Shown one piece after another: positions 9,264-16,871 of a stretch of 64,000 bases of DNA. Under the pieces are notes generated by a model. That model was not told the origin of the DNA. It did not search any database and saw only the letters and a program-made list of their open reading frames with translations. Origin of the DNA: Pseudolysinimonas yzui (GTDB lineage: Bacteria; Actinomycetota; Actinomycetes; Actinomycetales; Microbacteriaceae); the NCBI RefSeq assembly GCF_014653215.1, contig NZ_BNAI01000005.1, forward strand, positions 1 to 64,000, in the 5' to 3' direction. A program made the translations under genes and the position numbers. How positions within the stretch are numbered: position 1 is the first letter of the stretch; every line of letters begins with the position of its first letter.

Positions 9264-10997
9264 GTGACCGACACCTCCGCGGGACCCCAGCTGCTCGCGG
9301 GCCGGTATCAGATCGGCGAGCTGCTCGGCCGCGGCGGCATGGCCGACGTGCACCTCGGCCTCGACGCCCGCCTCGGTCGCAAGGTCGCGATCAAGCTGCT
9401 GAAACCGTCGCTCGCGAACGATCCGGCGTTCCGCACCCGGTTCCGCCAGGAGGCTCAAGCCGCGGCGCGGATGGCGCATCCCACGATCGTGCGCGTCTAC
9501 GACGCCGGCGAGGAGATCGCCCGCGACTCGTCCGGTCGCGAGCTGCAGGTGCCGTTCATCGTCATGGAGCACGTCGAGGGTCACCTGCTCAAAGACCTCG
9601 TCGCCAAGGGGCCCATGTCGGCCGAGCAGGCCTCCCACATCGTGGACGGCATCCTCACCGCCCTCGAGTACTCGCACCGCGCCGGCGTCGTGCACCGCGA
9701 CATCAAGCCCGGCAATGTCATGGTCACCTCGACCGGCCAGGTGAAGGTCATGGACTTCGGCATCGCCCGGGCGATCTCCGACTCGTCGGCGACGATCGCC
9801 CAGACCAGCGCGATCCTCGGCACCGCCCAGTACTTCTCGCCCGAGCAGGCTCGCGGTGAAGCGGTGGATGCCCGCACCGACCTGTACTCCACGGGGGTCG
9901 TGCTCTACGAGCTGCTGACCGGCAAGCCGCCGTTCCACGGCGAGACCGCCGTCGCCACCGCGTACCAGCACGTGAGTGAGGCACCGACGCCGCCGAGTCG
10001 CGTCAACTCGGCCGTCACCCCCGCCCTCGACGCGGTCGTCATGCACGCCCTCGCGAAAGACCGCTTCGAGCGCTTCCAGAGCGCCGGTGACTTCAAGCGC
10101 GACCTCGAAGCCGCGGTCGCCGGCAAGCTGCCCGACCGGCAACTCGTGCCGGTCGACGACTTCAGCTCGACGCTGTTCGGGGTGAACCCCAGCACGGGTG
10201 CCGCGTCGGAGGCGGCGCTGCGTCGCCTCGCCGACGACGACAACGACGACCGGATGCCGCGCACCCAGAGCCGCCCCCCGGTGGCCTGGATCTGGGGCGG
10301 CATCGCGATGTTCGTCGTCATCCTCGTCGCCGCCGTCTTCTGGGTGTTCTCGCTGCAATCGCAGAACATCGTCGGGCCCGGTGCCGCCGTCGATGTTCCG
10401 GATGTCGTGGGCATCAATATCGATCAGGGGACGGACATCCTCGAGGAGGCCGGACTGGAGATCAGCCAGACGACGCGCTCCGACGAGAACATCCCCGAGG
10501 GCGAGATCATGGAGCAGACCCCCGAGGCGGGAACGCGGGTGTCGCCCGGCCAGGAGGTGCGCCTCGTCGTCTCGTCGGGCGCGCCGCTCGTCGAGGTGCC
10601 GAGTCTGGTCTTCATGGATCAGGAGGCCGCGAAGGCCAAGCTCGCGGAACTCGAACTCGTCTACGGAACGACGACGGTCACCTACTCGCCGAACGTGCCG
10701 AGCGGCGGGGTGATGGGAATCATGGTCGAAGACAGCAGCGAAGTGGTCACCGCGTCGACGCAGGTGCCGGCCGGCTCGACGATCAATCTGGTCGTCTCCA
10801 ACGGCCTCGTCGTCGTGCCCGACCTCAAGGGTCAGCCCATCACCACCGCCCAGGCGACCCTCAAGAGCGGCAGCCTGCAACTCGGCGTGAAGCTGGTGCT
10901 CGACAACTCCTGCACCGGCCAGACCGTGGTGAGCCAGTCGGTCATCGGCGAGGTGCCGCAGAAGTCGTCGGTGACGCTCACCTACTGCTCGGGCTAG
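9264..10997 (+). CDS. pknB: PknB: receptor Ser/Thr kinase with three PASTA domains
   Basis: Senses muropeptides or lipid II outside and phosphorylates division and wall-synthesis proteins. 577 residues. Kinase domain about 10-280 with [35 protein letters not shown] and SPEQARGE. Transmembrane helix about 340-362. Three PASTA units at about 370-437, 438-511 and 512-577. Mycobacterium PknB has four; two Cys in the last unit (DNSCTG, TYCSG) may form a disulfide. GTG start 31 bp after pknA, preceded by a TACACT box. Last gene of the operon, 21 bp from the convergent amidotransferase gene. Confidence 0.95.
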   Translation: MTDTSAGPQLLAGRYQIGELLGRGGMADVHLGLDARLGRKVAIKLLKPSLANDPAFRTRFRQEAQAAARMAHPTIVRVYDAGEEIARDSSGRELQVPFIVMEHVEGHLLKDLVAKGPMSAEQASHIVDGILTALEYSHRAGVVHRDIKPGNVMVTSTGQVKVMDFGIARAISDSSATIAQTSAILGTAQYFSPEQARGEAVDARTDLYSTGVVLYELLTGKPPFHGETAVATAYQHVSEAPTPPSRVNSAVTPALDAVVMHALAKDRFERFQSAGDFKRDLEAAVAGKLPDRQLVPVDDFSSTLFGVNPSTGAASEAALRRLADDDNDDRMPRTQSRPPVAWIWGGIAMFVVILVAAVFWVFSLQSQNIVGPGAAVDVPDVVGINIDQGTDILEEAGLEISQTTRSDENIPEGEIMEQTPEAGTRVSPGQEVRLVVSSGAPLVEVPSLVFMDQEAAKAKLAELELVYGTTTVTYSPNVPSGGVMGIMVEDSSEVVTASTQVPAGSTINLVVSNGLVVVPDLKGQPITTAQATLKSGSLQLGVKLVLDNSCTGQTVVSQSVIGEVPQKSSVTLTYCSG

Positions 10998-11018
10998 CCG
11001 AGTCGGCGACCGAAGGCG

Positions 11019-11657
11019 CTAACCCAGCTTGACGAGGGGGCTGAGCGCGGTCGCGCGCTCCGCCGCCTCGGGCAGGCCCGCGCCGGCCAGCCAGTTGCCC
11101 AGCATGCGGTAGCCGCCCTCGGTGAGCACCGATTCCGGGTGGAACTGCACCCCGAAGATCGGGGCGGACCGGTGCCGGAGGCCCATGATGACGCCGCCTT
11201 CGGTGCGCGCCGTCACCTCCAGGTCGGCCGGAACGGTGCCGTCGACGACCGCGAGCGAGTGGTACCGGGTCGCGCGGAACGGCTGCGGCACCCCGGTGTA
11301 GAAACTGCTGTCGTCGTGCCGGATGAGCGACGTCTTGCCGTGCATCAGCTCGTCGGCGTGGGTGACCGTCGCGCCGAGGGCTTCGGCGATCGCCTGATGC
11401 CCGAGGCACACCCCGAGCAGCGGGGATCCCGCGGCGAGCGCGGCGCGCACCACCGGAATCGACACGCCCGCGGCGGCAGGAGTGCCCGGTCCGGGTGAGA
11501 TCAGAACGGCGTCGTACTCGGCGATCCGCGCGGCGGCGTCCGCCGGCGCAAAGGAGTCATTACGCACCACTTCTGTCGACGCCCCCAGCTGCTGCAGGTA
11601 GCCGTCGAGGGTGTAGACGAACGAGTCGTAATTGTCGAGAACGAGTACGCGGGTCAT
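11019..11657 (-). CDS. Glutamine amidotransferase of anthranilate/aminodeoxychorismate synthase (TrpG/PabA type)
   Basis: Class I glutamine amidotransferase that supplies ammonia to chorismate-using enzymes. 212 residues. Shows the N-terminal VLVLDNYDSFVY, oxyanion loop SPGPGTP, nucleophile Cys84 in GVCLGHQAI, and the His-Glu pair in FGVQFHPES. Start chosen at ATG 11657, where MTRVLVLDNYDSF begins the domain; it overlaps the stop of the small upstream membrane gene. Same operon position (sortase, small membrane protein, amidotransferase, next to pknB) is common in Actinobacteria. TrpG versus PabA cannot be separated without the partner subunit. Confidence 0.88.
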   Translation of the reverse strand: MTRVLVLDNYDSFVYTLDGYLQQLGASTEVVRNDSFAPADAAARIAEYDAVLISPGPGTPAAAGVSIPVVRAALAAGSPLLGVCLGHQAIAEALGATVTHADELMHGKTSLIRHDDSSFYTGVPQPFRATRYHSLAVVDGTVPADLEVTARTEGGVIMGLRHRSAPIFGVQFHPESVLTEGGYRMLGNWLAGAGLPEAAERATALSPLVKLG

Positions 11658-11812
11658 TCGTCCACCGTCACGTCTTGCGGGGCGACCATCTGGTCGATCA
11701 CCGGGAACACCCAGAGCACAAGCGCGGTCACAACCGCGGCCGCCGCGACCAGCAGGATGAGCAGCCGCACCCACCAGGGTCCGGGGAGGATGCGCCACAA
11801 CGCTGCATACAT
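11654..11812 (-). CDS. 52-residue single-helix membrane protein
   Basis: Short ORF overlapping both neighbours by 1-4 bp (ATG shares bases with the sortase stop; TGA shares with the amidotransferase start), which strongly supports translation. Sequence starts MYAALWRILPGPWWVRLLIL, continues with a hydrophobic run to about residue 41 and ends with an acidic tail QDVTVDE. One transmembrane helix, probably N-in. Related small proteins occur at this place in other Actinobacteria. Function unknown; a role with the sortase or the Pkn/wall operon is only inferred from position. Confidence 0.75.
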   Translation of the reverse strand: MYAALWRILPGPWWVRLLILLVAAAAVVTALVLWVFPVIDQMVAPQDVTVDE

Positions 11813-12570
11813 CAGCCTGCTCCCGTCACGTTCGATGCGATCTCAGCCGGCACGCCGCCCGCCCGCGGATAGAACGAGTCGTAGACGCCGTAGGCGATGA
11901 TGCGTTCGGCCGTCGAGAAGAACGGGTTGCATGTGGTGAGCGTGATGTACCGTTCCGTCGCCTGCGCCCCGGTGACCTGGGGCACCGGGTTGAGCACGCC
12001 CACCCCGCTCGGTCGCACGTACTCGAGGTTGCGGAACGAGTACTGGTACCAGCCGTCGGGAGTCTCGACGTAGATGTGATCGCCGACCCGCAGCTGGTGC
12101 AGGTCGCGGAAGTTGCCGCCACCACTCGAGCGGTGCGAGGCGAGAGCGAAGTTGCCGAGAGCCCCGGGCATCTGCGTCGTCGGGTAGTGGCCGATGTTGC
12201 CCTTGTTGAGCACATCCGTCGTGCCGACGCCCTCCGCAATCGGACGGTTGTAGTCGCCGCCGAAGCGCGGGATGATCAGCGTTGCGAAGCGTATGGCGTT
12301 CCCGGGTGCGGTCTGCACGGGTGGGTCTTCCGACTGGGTGGGGTCACCGGCCTCGCTGGGGGGCACGTCGGAGTAGCCGACCCCCCACTCCTCGGCGAGC
12401 TCGCTGGCTTCGCTGTTGAGCTGGCCGCCGACGATGAGATCGGCGAGCCACACCTGGTAGCCGAGAAAGGCCAGCACGAGTGCACCGGCGGTGATCAGCA
12501 GCTCGCCGAGCACGCCGGCGACCGAGATCCGGCGGCGCGGCCGCCTGATCGTCTCGCCTGACGCCGTCAT
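11812..12570 (-). CDS. Class E sortase
   Basis: Membrane-bound transpeptidase that joins surface proteins with an LAXTG-like signal to the peptidoglycan. 252 residues. N-terminal cytoplasmic Arg-rich segment, one transmembrane helix (about 20-45), then the sortase beta-barrel. Catalytic His in NFALASHRSS, Cys214 in TLTTCNPFF and Arg in TAERIIAYG are all present. The TLTTCNP motif and gene position fit class E. No substrate gene with a sorting signal was seen in the window. GenBank-style ATG at 12570. Confidence 0.9.
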   Translation of the reverse strand: MTASGETIRRPRRRISVAGVLGELLITAGALVLAFLGYQVWLADLIVGGQLNSEASELAEEWGVGYSDVPPSEAGDPTQSEDPPVQTAPGNAIRFATLIIPRFGGDYNRPIAEGVGTTDVLNKGNIGHYPTTQMPGALGNFALASHRSSGGGNFRDLHQLRVGDHIYVETPDGWYQYSFRNLEYVRPSGVGVLNPVPQVTGAQATERYITLTTCNPFFSTAERIIAYGVYDSFYPRAGGVPAEIASNVTGAG

Positions 12571-12627
12571 GCCCCGATTCTACGTCGCGTGGTCTGGCGC
12601 CCACGTCGTGCTCTGAGCGGCCTCCGT

Positions 12628-12633
12628 TAGACT
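12628..12633 (+). promoter_or_regulatory. -10 element for leaderless crgA
   Basis: TAGACT ends 7 bp before the crgA ATG at 12641, with no room for a ribosome binding site. Confidence 0.5.
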
Positions 12634-12640
12634 GCTCCGC

Positions 12641-12892
12641 ATGGCTCGACCCAATACCTCACCCGCACCGCGAAAGGCCGATTCCGCTGACGCCGACCGT
12701 CGCGAGAACCTTCCGAACCCGGTGTGGTTCAAGCCGATCATGTTCGGCTTCATGCTGCTCGGGCTGGCCTGGATCATCGTCTACTACCTGAGCCAGGGTT
12801 CGTGGCCCATCCCGGGCATCAACGAGGCCAACATCGCGATCGGCTTCGGCTTTCTCATCATCGGCTTCTTCATGACCACGCGGTGGCGCTGA
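12641..12892 (+). CDS. crgA: CrgA cell-division protein
   Basis: 83 residues. Small actinobacterial septum protein that recruits FtsI/PBPs to the Z ring. N-terminal Arg/Asp-rich cytoplasmic part, PNPVWFKPIMFGFMLLGLAW at the first of two transmembrane helices, a short loop YYLSQGSWPIPGINEANI and the second helix ending MTTRWR, the standard CrgA plan and length. Divergent from the sortase operon and next to the Pkn operon, as in other Actinobacteria. Confidence 0.95.
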   Translation: MARPNTSPAPRKADSADADRRENLPNPVWFKPIMFGFMLLGLAWIIVYYLSQGSWPIPGINEANIAIGFGFLIIGFFMTTRWR

Positions 12893-12908
12893 GAACCTGA
12901 GAGTTCTT

Positions 12909-12947
12909 GGATTGAGTAGCGCCCGCGAAGCGGACGCGTATCGAAAT
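12909..12947. repeat. Intergenic palindromic repeat, family A, copy 1
   Basis: GATTGAGTAGC, an inner CCGCGAAGCGG palindrome, then GCGTATCGAAATC. The same framework (GGTTGAGTAGC ... GCGTGTCGAAACC) recurs at 16699, 32766, 32808 (inverted) and 60320, always between genes. Confidence 0.75.
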
Positions 12948-12993
12948 CACACCAGTGTGATTCTCTCCACACTGTGGATGAGCCTGTGGAGAA
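12946..12993. terminator. Hairpins between convergent crgA and rhomboid gene
   Basis: ATCACAC-CA-GTGTGAT (12946-12961) is a perfect 7-bp hairpin. It is followed by CTCCACA and TGTGGAG arms flanking TGTGGATGA. These could terminate both converging transcripts. The same bases include two sequences one mismatch from the DnaA box consensus (12973-12981 and 12985-12993, reverse orientation). Confidence 0.45.
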
Positions 12994-13011
12994 CCGGCTC
13001 GGAGCGTCGCG

Positions 13012-13935
13012 TCAGAAGGCGATGGACCGCAGGATCGCGAACAGGATGAAGACAGCGACGACCGCACCGCCGATCAGGTACGGGGTGCGCGGAGGCGTAC
13101 CGGGCTTCCCCTCGTAACGTTGGAACAGATACGTCATCCCGGCGCCGCCGATCAGGCCGCCGATGATGAGCGGCAGGAAGAATCCGCCGAACGCGAGGCT
13201 GATCAGCAGGTTGATGCCGATGATGACGAGGATCTGCACCCGGGCCGCCGGGTACGACCAGACGTAGATCAGGTACGAGCCGAACATCCCGAACAGCAAG
13301 CCCGACAGGCCGTACGAGGGGCCACCCGCGATCACCATCGCGGCGCTGCCGACACCGCCGGCGACGAGGAGCATCACCGCGAACCGGCCGCGTCCGAGGT
13401 TGCGTTCGACGACCGGCGCGGTGAGCAGGAAGAACACCGAGCTGAGCAGGATCGAGATGAGGAAGACGGCGTTGGGCGGGTAGACGAAGGCGGCCGTGAA
13501 GTAGCGCCACGCCTCGAGGGCGAACGGCGGCGCCGCGACGAGCACGACGTACGGCAGGCCGCCGGTGACCAGCCCGACGACCCCGAACACCAGGACGACG
13601 CCGACGGTGCCCCAGCTGAGCACGGGAACCTCGTTGCCCGGACGGAGCATCTGCCCGAGGGCGCCCAGGAATCCGCCGCTGAGCGCCGCGCGTTCCGGTC
13701 GCGACCGTGCCGCACGTGCGGGTCGCGCTTTCGCCGCAGGACGCCGCGCCTCTCCGGCGCTACGCCACGACACCGAGCCGCCCGTCTCGCGGACGCACTC
13801 GGGACACAGCACGCCGGTCGGGGAGAGGATCTGGCATTCGGGGCAGATCGTGCGACCGCAGCGTTGGCAGAGCACCCAGCTCTCCCGCGTCGGATGCCGG
13901 TAGCAGACGTCCGGCGAGGTCTCCGCGTCGGTCAC
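13012..13935 (-). CDS. Rhomboid-family membrane protein with N-terminal zinc-ribbon; catalytic His apparently absent
   Basis: 307 residues. Residues about 10-50 carry four Cys pairs or singles in a B-box/zinc-ribbon-like pattern (CYRHP, CQRCG, CPECQ, CPEC). Residues about 110-305 form six or so membrane helices of the rhomboid fold. The Ser motif is GLSGLLFG (Ser211). In active rhomboids a later helix has His directly before a Leu/Ile-Gly-Gly; here the segment is LPLIIGGLIGGAG with Ile257 at that place, and no other His lies nearby. It may be an inactive, scaffold-like rhomboid. GTG start; 27 bp after the cyclophilin gene, probably one transcript. Confidence 0.82.
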   Translation of the reverse strand: MTDAETSPDVCYRHPTRESWVLCQRCGRTICPECQILSPTGVLCPECVRETGGSVSWRSAGEARRPAAKARPARAARSRPERAALSGGFLGALGQMLRPGNEVPVLSWGTVGVVLVFGVVGLVTGGLPYVVLVAAPPFALEAWRYFTAAFVYPPNAVFLISILLSSVFFLLTAPVVERNLGRGRFAVMLLVAGGVGSAAMVIAGGPSYGLSGLLFGMFGSYLIYVWSYPAARVQILVIIGINLLISLAFGGFFLPLIIGGLIGGAGMTYLFQRYEGKPGTPPRTPYLIGGAVVAVFILFAILRSIAF

Positions 13936-13962
13936 CTGGGGCGCTCCCGGTCCGGTTCTCGC

Positions 13963-14502
13963 TTAGACCGCGTCGACCGAGATCGAGGTGATGACGACAT
14001 CCTGCAGGGGCTTGTCGCGCCCGTCGGTGTCGACCGCTTCGATCGCATCGACGACGCGCTTCGATTCGTCGTCGACGACCTCACCGAAGATCGTGTGCTT
14101 GCCGTTCAGCCACGGGGTCGGCACGGTCGTGATGAAGAACTGCGATCCGTTGGTGCCGCGGCCGCCCTGGATTCCGGCGTTCGCCATCGCCAGCAGGTAG
14201 GGGTCGGTGAAATGCAGCTCGGGGTGGATCTCGTCGTCGAAGTTGTAGCCGGGTCCGCCGATACCTTTCCCGAGCGGGTCGCCGCCCTGCAGCATGAACT
14301 GCTTGATGATGCGGTGGAAGATGACCCCGTCGTACAGCGGGGTGGTCTTGGTCTCGCCCGTGGCCGGATCCTGCCACTCCTTGGTGCCGGTCGCGAGGCC
14401 GACGAAGTTGTCGACGGTGACCGGGGCGTGGAAGCCGAACAGGTTGATGCGGATGTCGCCGAGGGTGGTGTGGACGGTGGCGACGTGAGTGTGCGCAGGC
14501 AT
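13963..14502 (-). CDS. ppiA: Cyclophilin-type peptidyl-prolyl cis-trans isomerase
   Basis: Cytoplasmic folding helper; 179 residues with no signal peptide. Core motifs are FHRIIKQFMLQGGDP (catalytic Arg), GPGYNFDDE, LAMANAGIQGGRGTNGSQFF and WLNGKHTIFGEV (Trp/His of the cyclosporin pocket). Start chosen at ATG 14502 (MPAHTHVATVHTTLGDI); an earlier ATG would add twelve residues lacking similarity. Upstream partner of the rhomboid gene, as in Mycobacterium where ppiA neighbours a rhomboid-like gene. Confidence 0.93.
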   Translation of the reverse strand: MPAHTHVATVHTTLGDIRINLFGFHAPVTVDNFVGLATGTKEWQDPATGETKTTPLYDGVIFHRIIKQFMLQGGDPLGKGIGGPGYNFDDEIHPELHFTDPYLLAMANAGIQGGRGTNGSQFFITTVPTPWLNGKHTIFGEVVDDESKRVVDAIEAVDTDGRDKPLQDVVITSISVDAV

Positions 14503-14606
14503 TGGGCCATTCTCGCATGGCGCACGTGAAGGCAAGCCCTACGGCGCAATCAGTCGCACGTGGCAGGATGGCTCACGTCACCTCGTTTCGACGACCGGAG
14601 GATCAC

Positions 14607-15152
14607 ATGGCACTGTCACGCAAGCGCCAGCGGGAACTGAATCGCCTCAAGCGGGATGCCGAGCGCCTCTGGGACGAGCAGCGCGAAGCCATCGAGCACG
14701 CCACCGTCGTGCTGAAGGACGCCCGCCGCCAGGCCGCCAACTTCGCCCGCGAGGAGGTGCGGCCCCGCGTTCGTGAGGGTTTCGGCGCCGCCCGCGACGG
14801 GTTCGGTGCCGCCCGGGAGGCCGCCTCGACGGCCCGGGAGCGGTTCGCCGACGACGTGCTGCCCGCGATCTCGGGAACGATCGGCTCCGCGCTGGCCGTG
14901 CTGGAAGCCGCGAAGAACCCGGCCGTGCGTGACGTCGTACGCCGCATCTCGAAGGCCGGACAGAAGGCGGGTGTGGTCACCCCGCCGAAGTCGGGTGGTC
15001 CGGGTAAGTACATCCTCCTCGGTCTCGGCGTGGTCGCGGTCGCCGGCATCGCCTACGCCGCCTGGCAGACGCTGCGCGCCGACGACGACCTCTGGATCGA
15101 AGACCTCGGCGATCCGGGCAGTGCCGACATCGGCGACGACGACGACTTCTGA
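14607..15152 (+). CDS. Ala/Arg-rich amphipathic protein with one membrane helix, unknown function
   Basis: 181 residues. Residues 1-60 are strongly charged and helical (KRQRELNRLKRDAERLWDEQ). Residues 60-110 include a near-repeat VREGFGAARDGFGAAREAAS, typical of long amphipathic helices. A transmembrane helix sits at about 137-157 (YILLGLGVVAVAGIAYAAW), followed by an acidic tail ending DIGDDDDF. The profile resembles YtxH-like stress or DNA-associated membrane proteins but no family can be named. Start ATG 14607 follows CCGGAGG at 14596-14602. Overlaps the next gene if that gene starts at 15121. Confidence 0.8.
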   Translation: MALSRKRQRELNRLKRDAERLWDEQREAIEHATVVLKDARRQAANFAREEVRPRVREGFGAARDGFGAAREAASTARERFADDVLPAISGTIGSALAVLEAAKNPAVRDVVRRISKAGQKAGVVTPPKSGGPGKYILLGLGVVAVAGIAYAAWQTLRADDDLWIEDLGDPGSADIGDDDDF

Positions 15153-16257
15153 GCACAGCCCGATCGGGCTGACGCGGGTTCAGGCCCGCCGCATCGCCGT
15201 GCGCGCGCAACTGCTCGACGCGGCGCGCCCGGCGAGTGTCGTCGACGTCGTACGCGGGCTGAACGTCATCCAGCGGTATCCGTACGCCGACATCGCCCCG
15301 AGCGCCGACCTGGTGCTCTGGAGCCGCATCGGGGCGCGCTACGAGCCCGACGACCTGCAGCGGGCACTCGAGGTCGACCGATCGTTGCTGGAACTCGACG
15401 GCATGATCCGGCCGATGGAGGATCTGGCGCTGTTCCTCGCGCAGTTCGCGCTGCCGCCGAAGTATGCCAAGACCCGGGAGTGGCTCGAACTCAACCACGA
15501 GTTCCGCGACGACCTGTTGCGCGAGCTGTACGACCGCGGCCCGGTGCTCGCCCGCGAGCTGCCCGACACCGCACGGTACCCCTGGCCGTCGTCGGGCTGG
15601 ACGAACAACCGCAACGTCACCCAGATGCTCGAGTGCCTGATGATGCGCGGCGAGGTGGCGATCGCCAGCCAGGAGGGCGGCGCCCGCACCTGGGACCTGG
15701 CGGAGCGCGTCTACCCCGAGGGGCTTCCCGTCATCCCCGTAGACCAGGCTCTCGCGATGCGTGACGACCGACGCCTGCGCTCGCTCGGCGTCGCGCCCGC
15801 GAAGGGCCCGAAGCAGCCGCTCGAACCCATCGACGTCGGGCCGGCCGGGTTGCCCGCGACGATCGAGGGCTCGGATGTCGCCTGGCGCGTGCACCCCGAT
15901 GTGCTGCCCTGGATCGACGACGACTTCGAGGGCCGCACCGCCCTGCTCTCGCCCTTCGACCGGCTCGTCTACGACCGCATCCGCACCCAGGGCATCTTCG
16001 AGTTCGACTTCACCCTCGAGATGTTCAAACCGAAGGCGAAGCGGCGGTGGGGCTACTTCGCGCTGCCGATCCTGCACCGCGACCGGCTGGTCGGAAAGCT
16101 CGACGCCTCCGCCGACCGGAAGGCGGCGGCGCTGCGGGTGAACGCGATCCACGAGGACGTGCCGTTCACGACCGAGATGCGCAACGACGTGGATGCCGAG
16201 ATCACCGCCCTGGCGCGTTGGCTCGGGATGCGCGTCGATAGGGTCGGTAGTCACTGA
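15121..16257 (+). CDS. YcaQ/AlkZ-like winged-helix protein (HTH_42 family), altered motif
   Basis: About 378 residues. Family members are DNA glycosylases acting on crosslinked or bulky bases. Recognisable are LTRVQARRIAVRAQLL, IAPSADLVLWSRIGARY and, near the C-terminus, LLSPFDRLVYDR with FEFDFTLEMFKPKAKRRWGY and LPILHRDRLVGKLDASAD. At the place where the family has its catalytic Gln-x-Asp or Gln-x-Gln, this protein reads IQRYPYADIAP, so the second acid/amide is Tyr. Start uncertain: GTG 15121 gives a 32-bp overlap with the previous gene; the next GTG (15199) would cut into the domain. Confidence 0.78.
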   Translation: MPTSATTTTSEHSPIGLTRVQARRIAVRAQLLDAARPASVVDVVRGLNVIQRYPYADIAPSADLVLWSRIGARYEPDDLQRALEVDRSLLELDGMIRPMEDLALFLAQFALPPKYAKTREWLELNHEFRDDLLRELYDRGPVLARELPDTARYPWPSSGWTNNRNVTQMLECLMMRGEVAIASQEGGARTWDLAERVYPEGLPVIPVDQALAMRDDRRLRSLGVAPAKGPKQPLEPIDVGPAGLPATIEGSDVAWRVHPDVLPWIDDDFEGRTALLSPFDRLVYDRIRTQGIFEFDFTLEMFKPKAKRRWGYFALPILHRDRLVGKLDASADRKAAALRVNAIHEDVPFTTEMRNDVDAEITALARWLGMRVDRVGSH

Positions 16258-16274
16258 CGAAAGGAACGCCTGGA

Positions 16275-16610
16275 TTGACTCCGGCTCAGCGCGAGCGAGC
16301 GGCCCGTCGCCGCGGGTTCGGCACGATCTGCTTCCTGCTCGCGGGGCTCGCGGCCCTCATCGCGGTCTTCGTGCTCGTCGCGCTCCGCGTCGAGATCCTC
16401 GGCGTCTCGCAGACGACGTTCACCAACTGCGGCACGCTCGCTGCGCCGCTCGAACCCAGGACGCCGATCGAACGTTCCTACTGCGACGCCGCGTTGGGCG
16501 ACCACCGGACGTTCGTGATCGCGGGCTTCGCCGTCACCGCGCTGCTCGTGGGCGGCGGGGTCGCGCTGAAGGTGAGCGGCCGCGATCCGTTCGCGTGGCA
16601 CTACGGGTGA
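16275..16610 (+). CDS. Small two-helix membrane protein, unknown function
   Basis: 111 residues. TTG start at 16275 with AAAGGA at 16259-16264 upstream. Arg-rich N-terminus, transmembrane helix at about 15-40 (FGTICFLLAGLAALIAVFVL), an outside loop with two Cys (FTNCGTLAAP and RSYCDAALGD) that may pair, and a second helix at about 78-97. Lies 17 bp after the YcaQ-like gene, so probably cotranscribed. No family recognised. Confidence 0.7.
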   Translation: MTPAQRERAARRRGFGTICFLLAGLAALIAVFVLVALRVEILGVSQTTFTNCGTLAAPLEPRTPIERSYCDAALGDHRTFVIAGFAVTALLVGGGVALKVSGRDPFAWHYG

Positions 16611-16611
16611 G

Positions 16612-16684
16612 TGGAGCCTAGGGGAATCGAACCCCTGACCTCCTGCTTGCAAAGCAGGCGCTCTACCAATTGAGCTAAGGCCCC
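16612..16684 (-). tRNA. tRNA-Ala (anticodon TGC)
   Basis: Reverse-strand cloverleaf: acceptor GGGGCCT pairing AGGCTCC with a G3-U70 wobble, the alanine identity element; D-arm TTAGCTCAATTGGTAGAGC; anticodon stem-loop CCTGC-TTTGCAA-GCAGG; TPsiC GGGGTTCGATTCCCC. Discriminator A, no encoded CCA. Downstream of tRNA-Ile in the gyrA block. Confidence 0.96.
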
Positions 16685-16698
16685 GTCATCCATGCCGG

Positions 16699-16733
16699 GG
16701 TCTCGACACGCGACCGGCGGTCGCTACTCGACC
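16699..16733. repeat. Intergenic palindromic repeat, family A, copy 2
   Basis: GGTCTCGACACGC, an inner GACCGGCGGTC palindrome and GCTACTCGACC: the inverted orientation of the family. It sits between two tRNA genes. Confidence 0.75.
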
Positions 16734-16745
16734 AACGAGATGGAG

Positions 16746-16819
16746 TGGGGATACGAGGACTTGAACCTCGGACCTCTTCGTTATCAGCGAAGCGCTCTAA
16801 CCGCCTGAGCTATATCCCC
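16746..16819 (-). tRNA. tRNA-Ile (anticodon GAT)
   Basis: Acceptor GGGGATA pairing TATCCCC, D-arm TAGCTCAGGCGGTTAGAGC, anticodon stem-loop CTTCG-CTGATAA-CGAAG, TPsiC CGAGGTTCAAGTCCTCG, discriminator A. It follows gyrA-DUF3566, as in Mycobacterium (ileT-alaT). Confidence 0.96.
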
Positions 16820-16871
16820 GAGTGGCTTGGATCTGAAGCAGGATCCGGGCCGAGAGAAAGAGTATCAGCCT

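Noticed and set aside
9225-10880. 551-codon open frame antisense to pknB
   Set aside because: Composition is that of a GC-rich shadow frame (His/Asp/Arg runs, no domain), and pknB on the other strand has full kinase and PASTA motifs.
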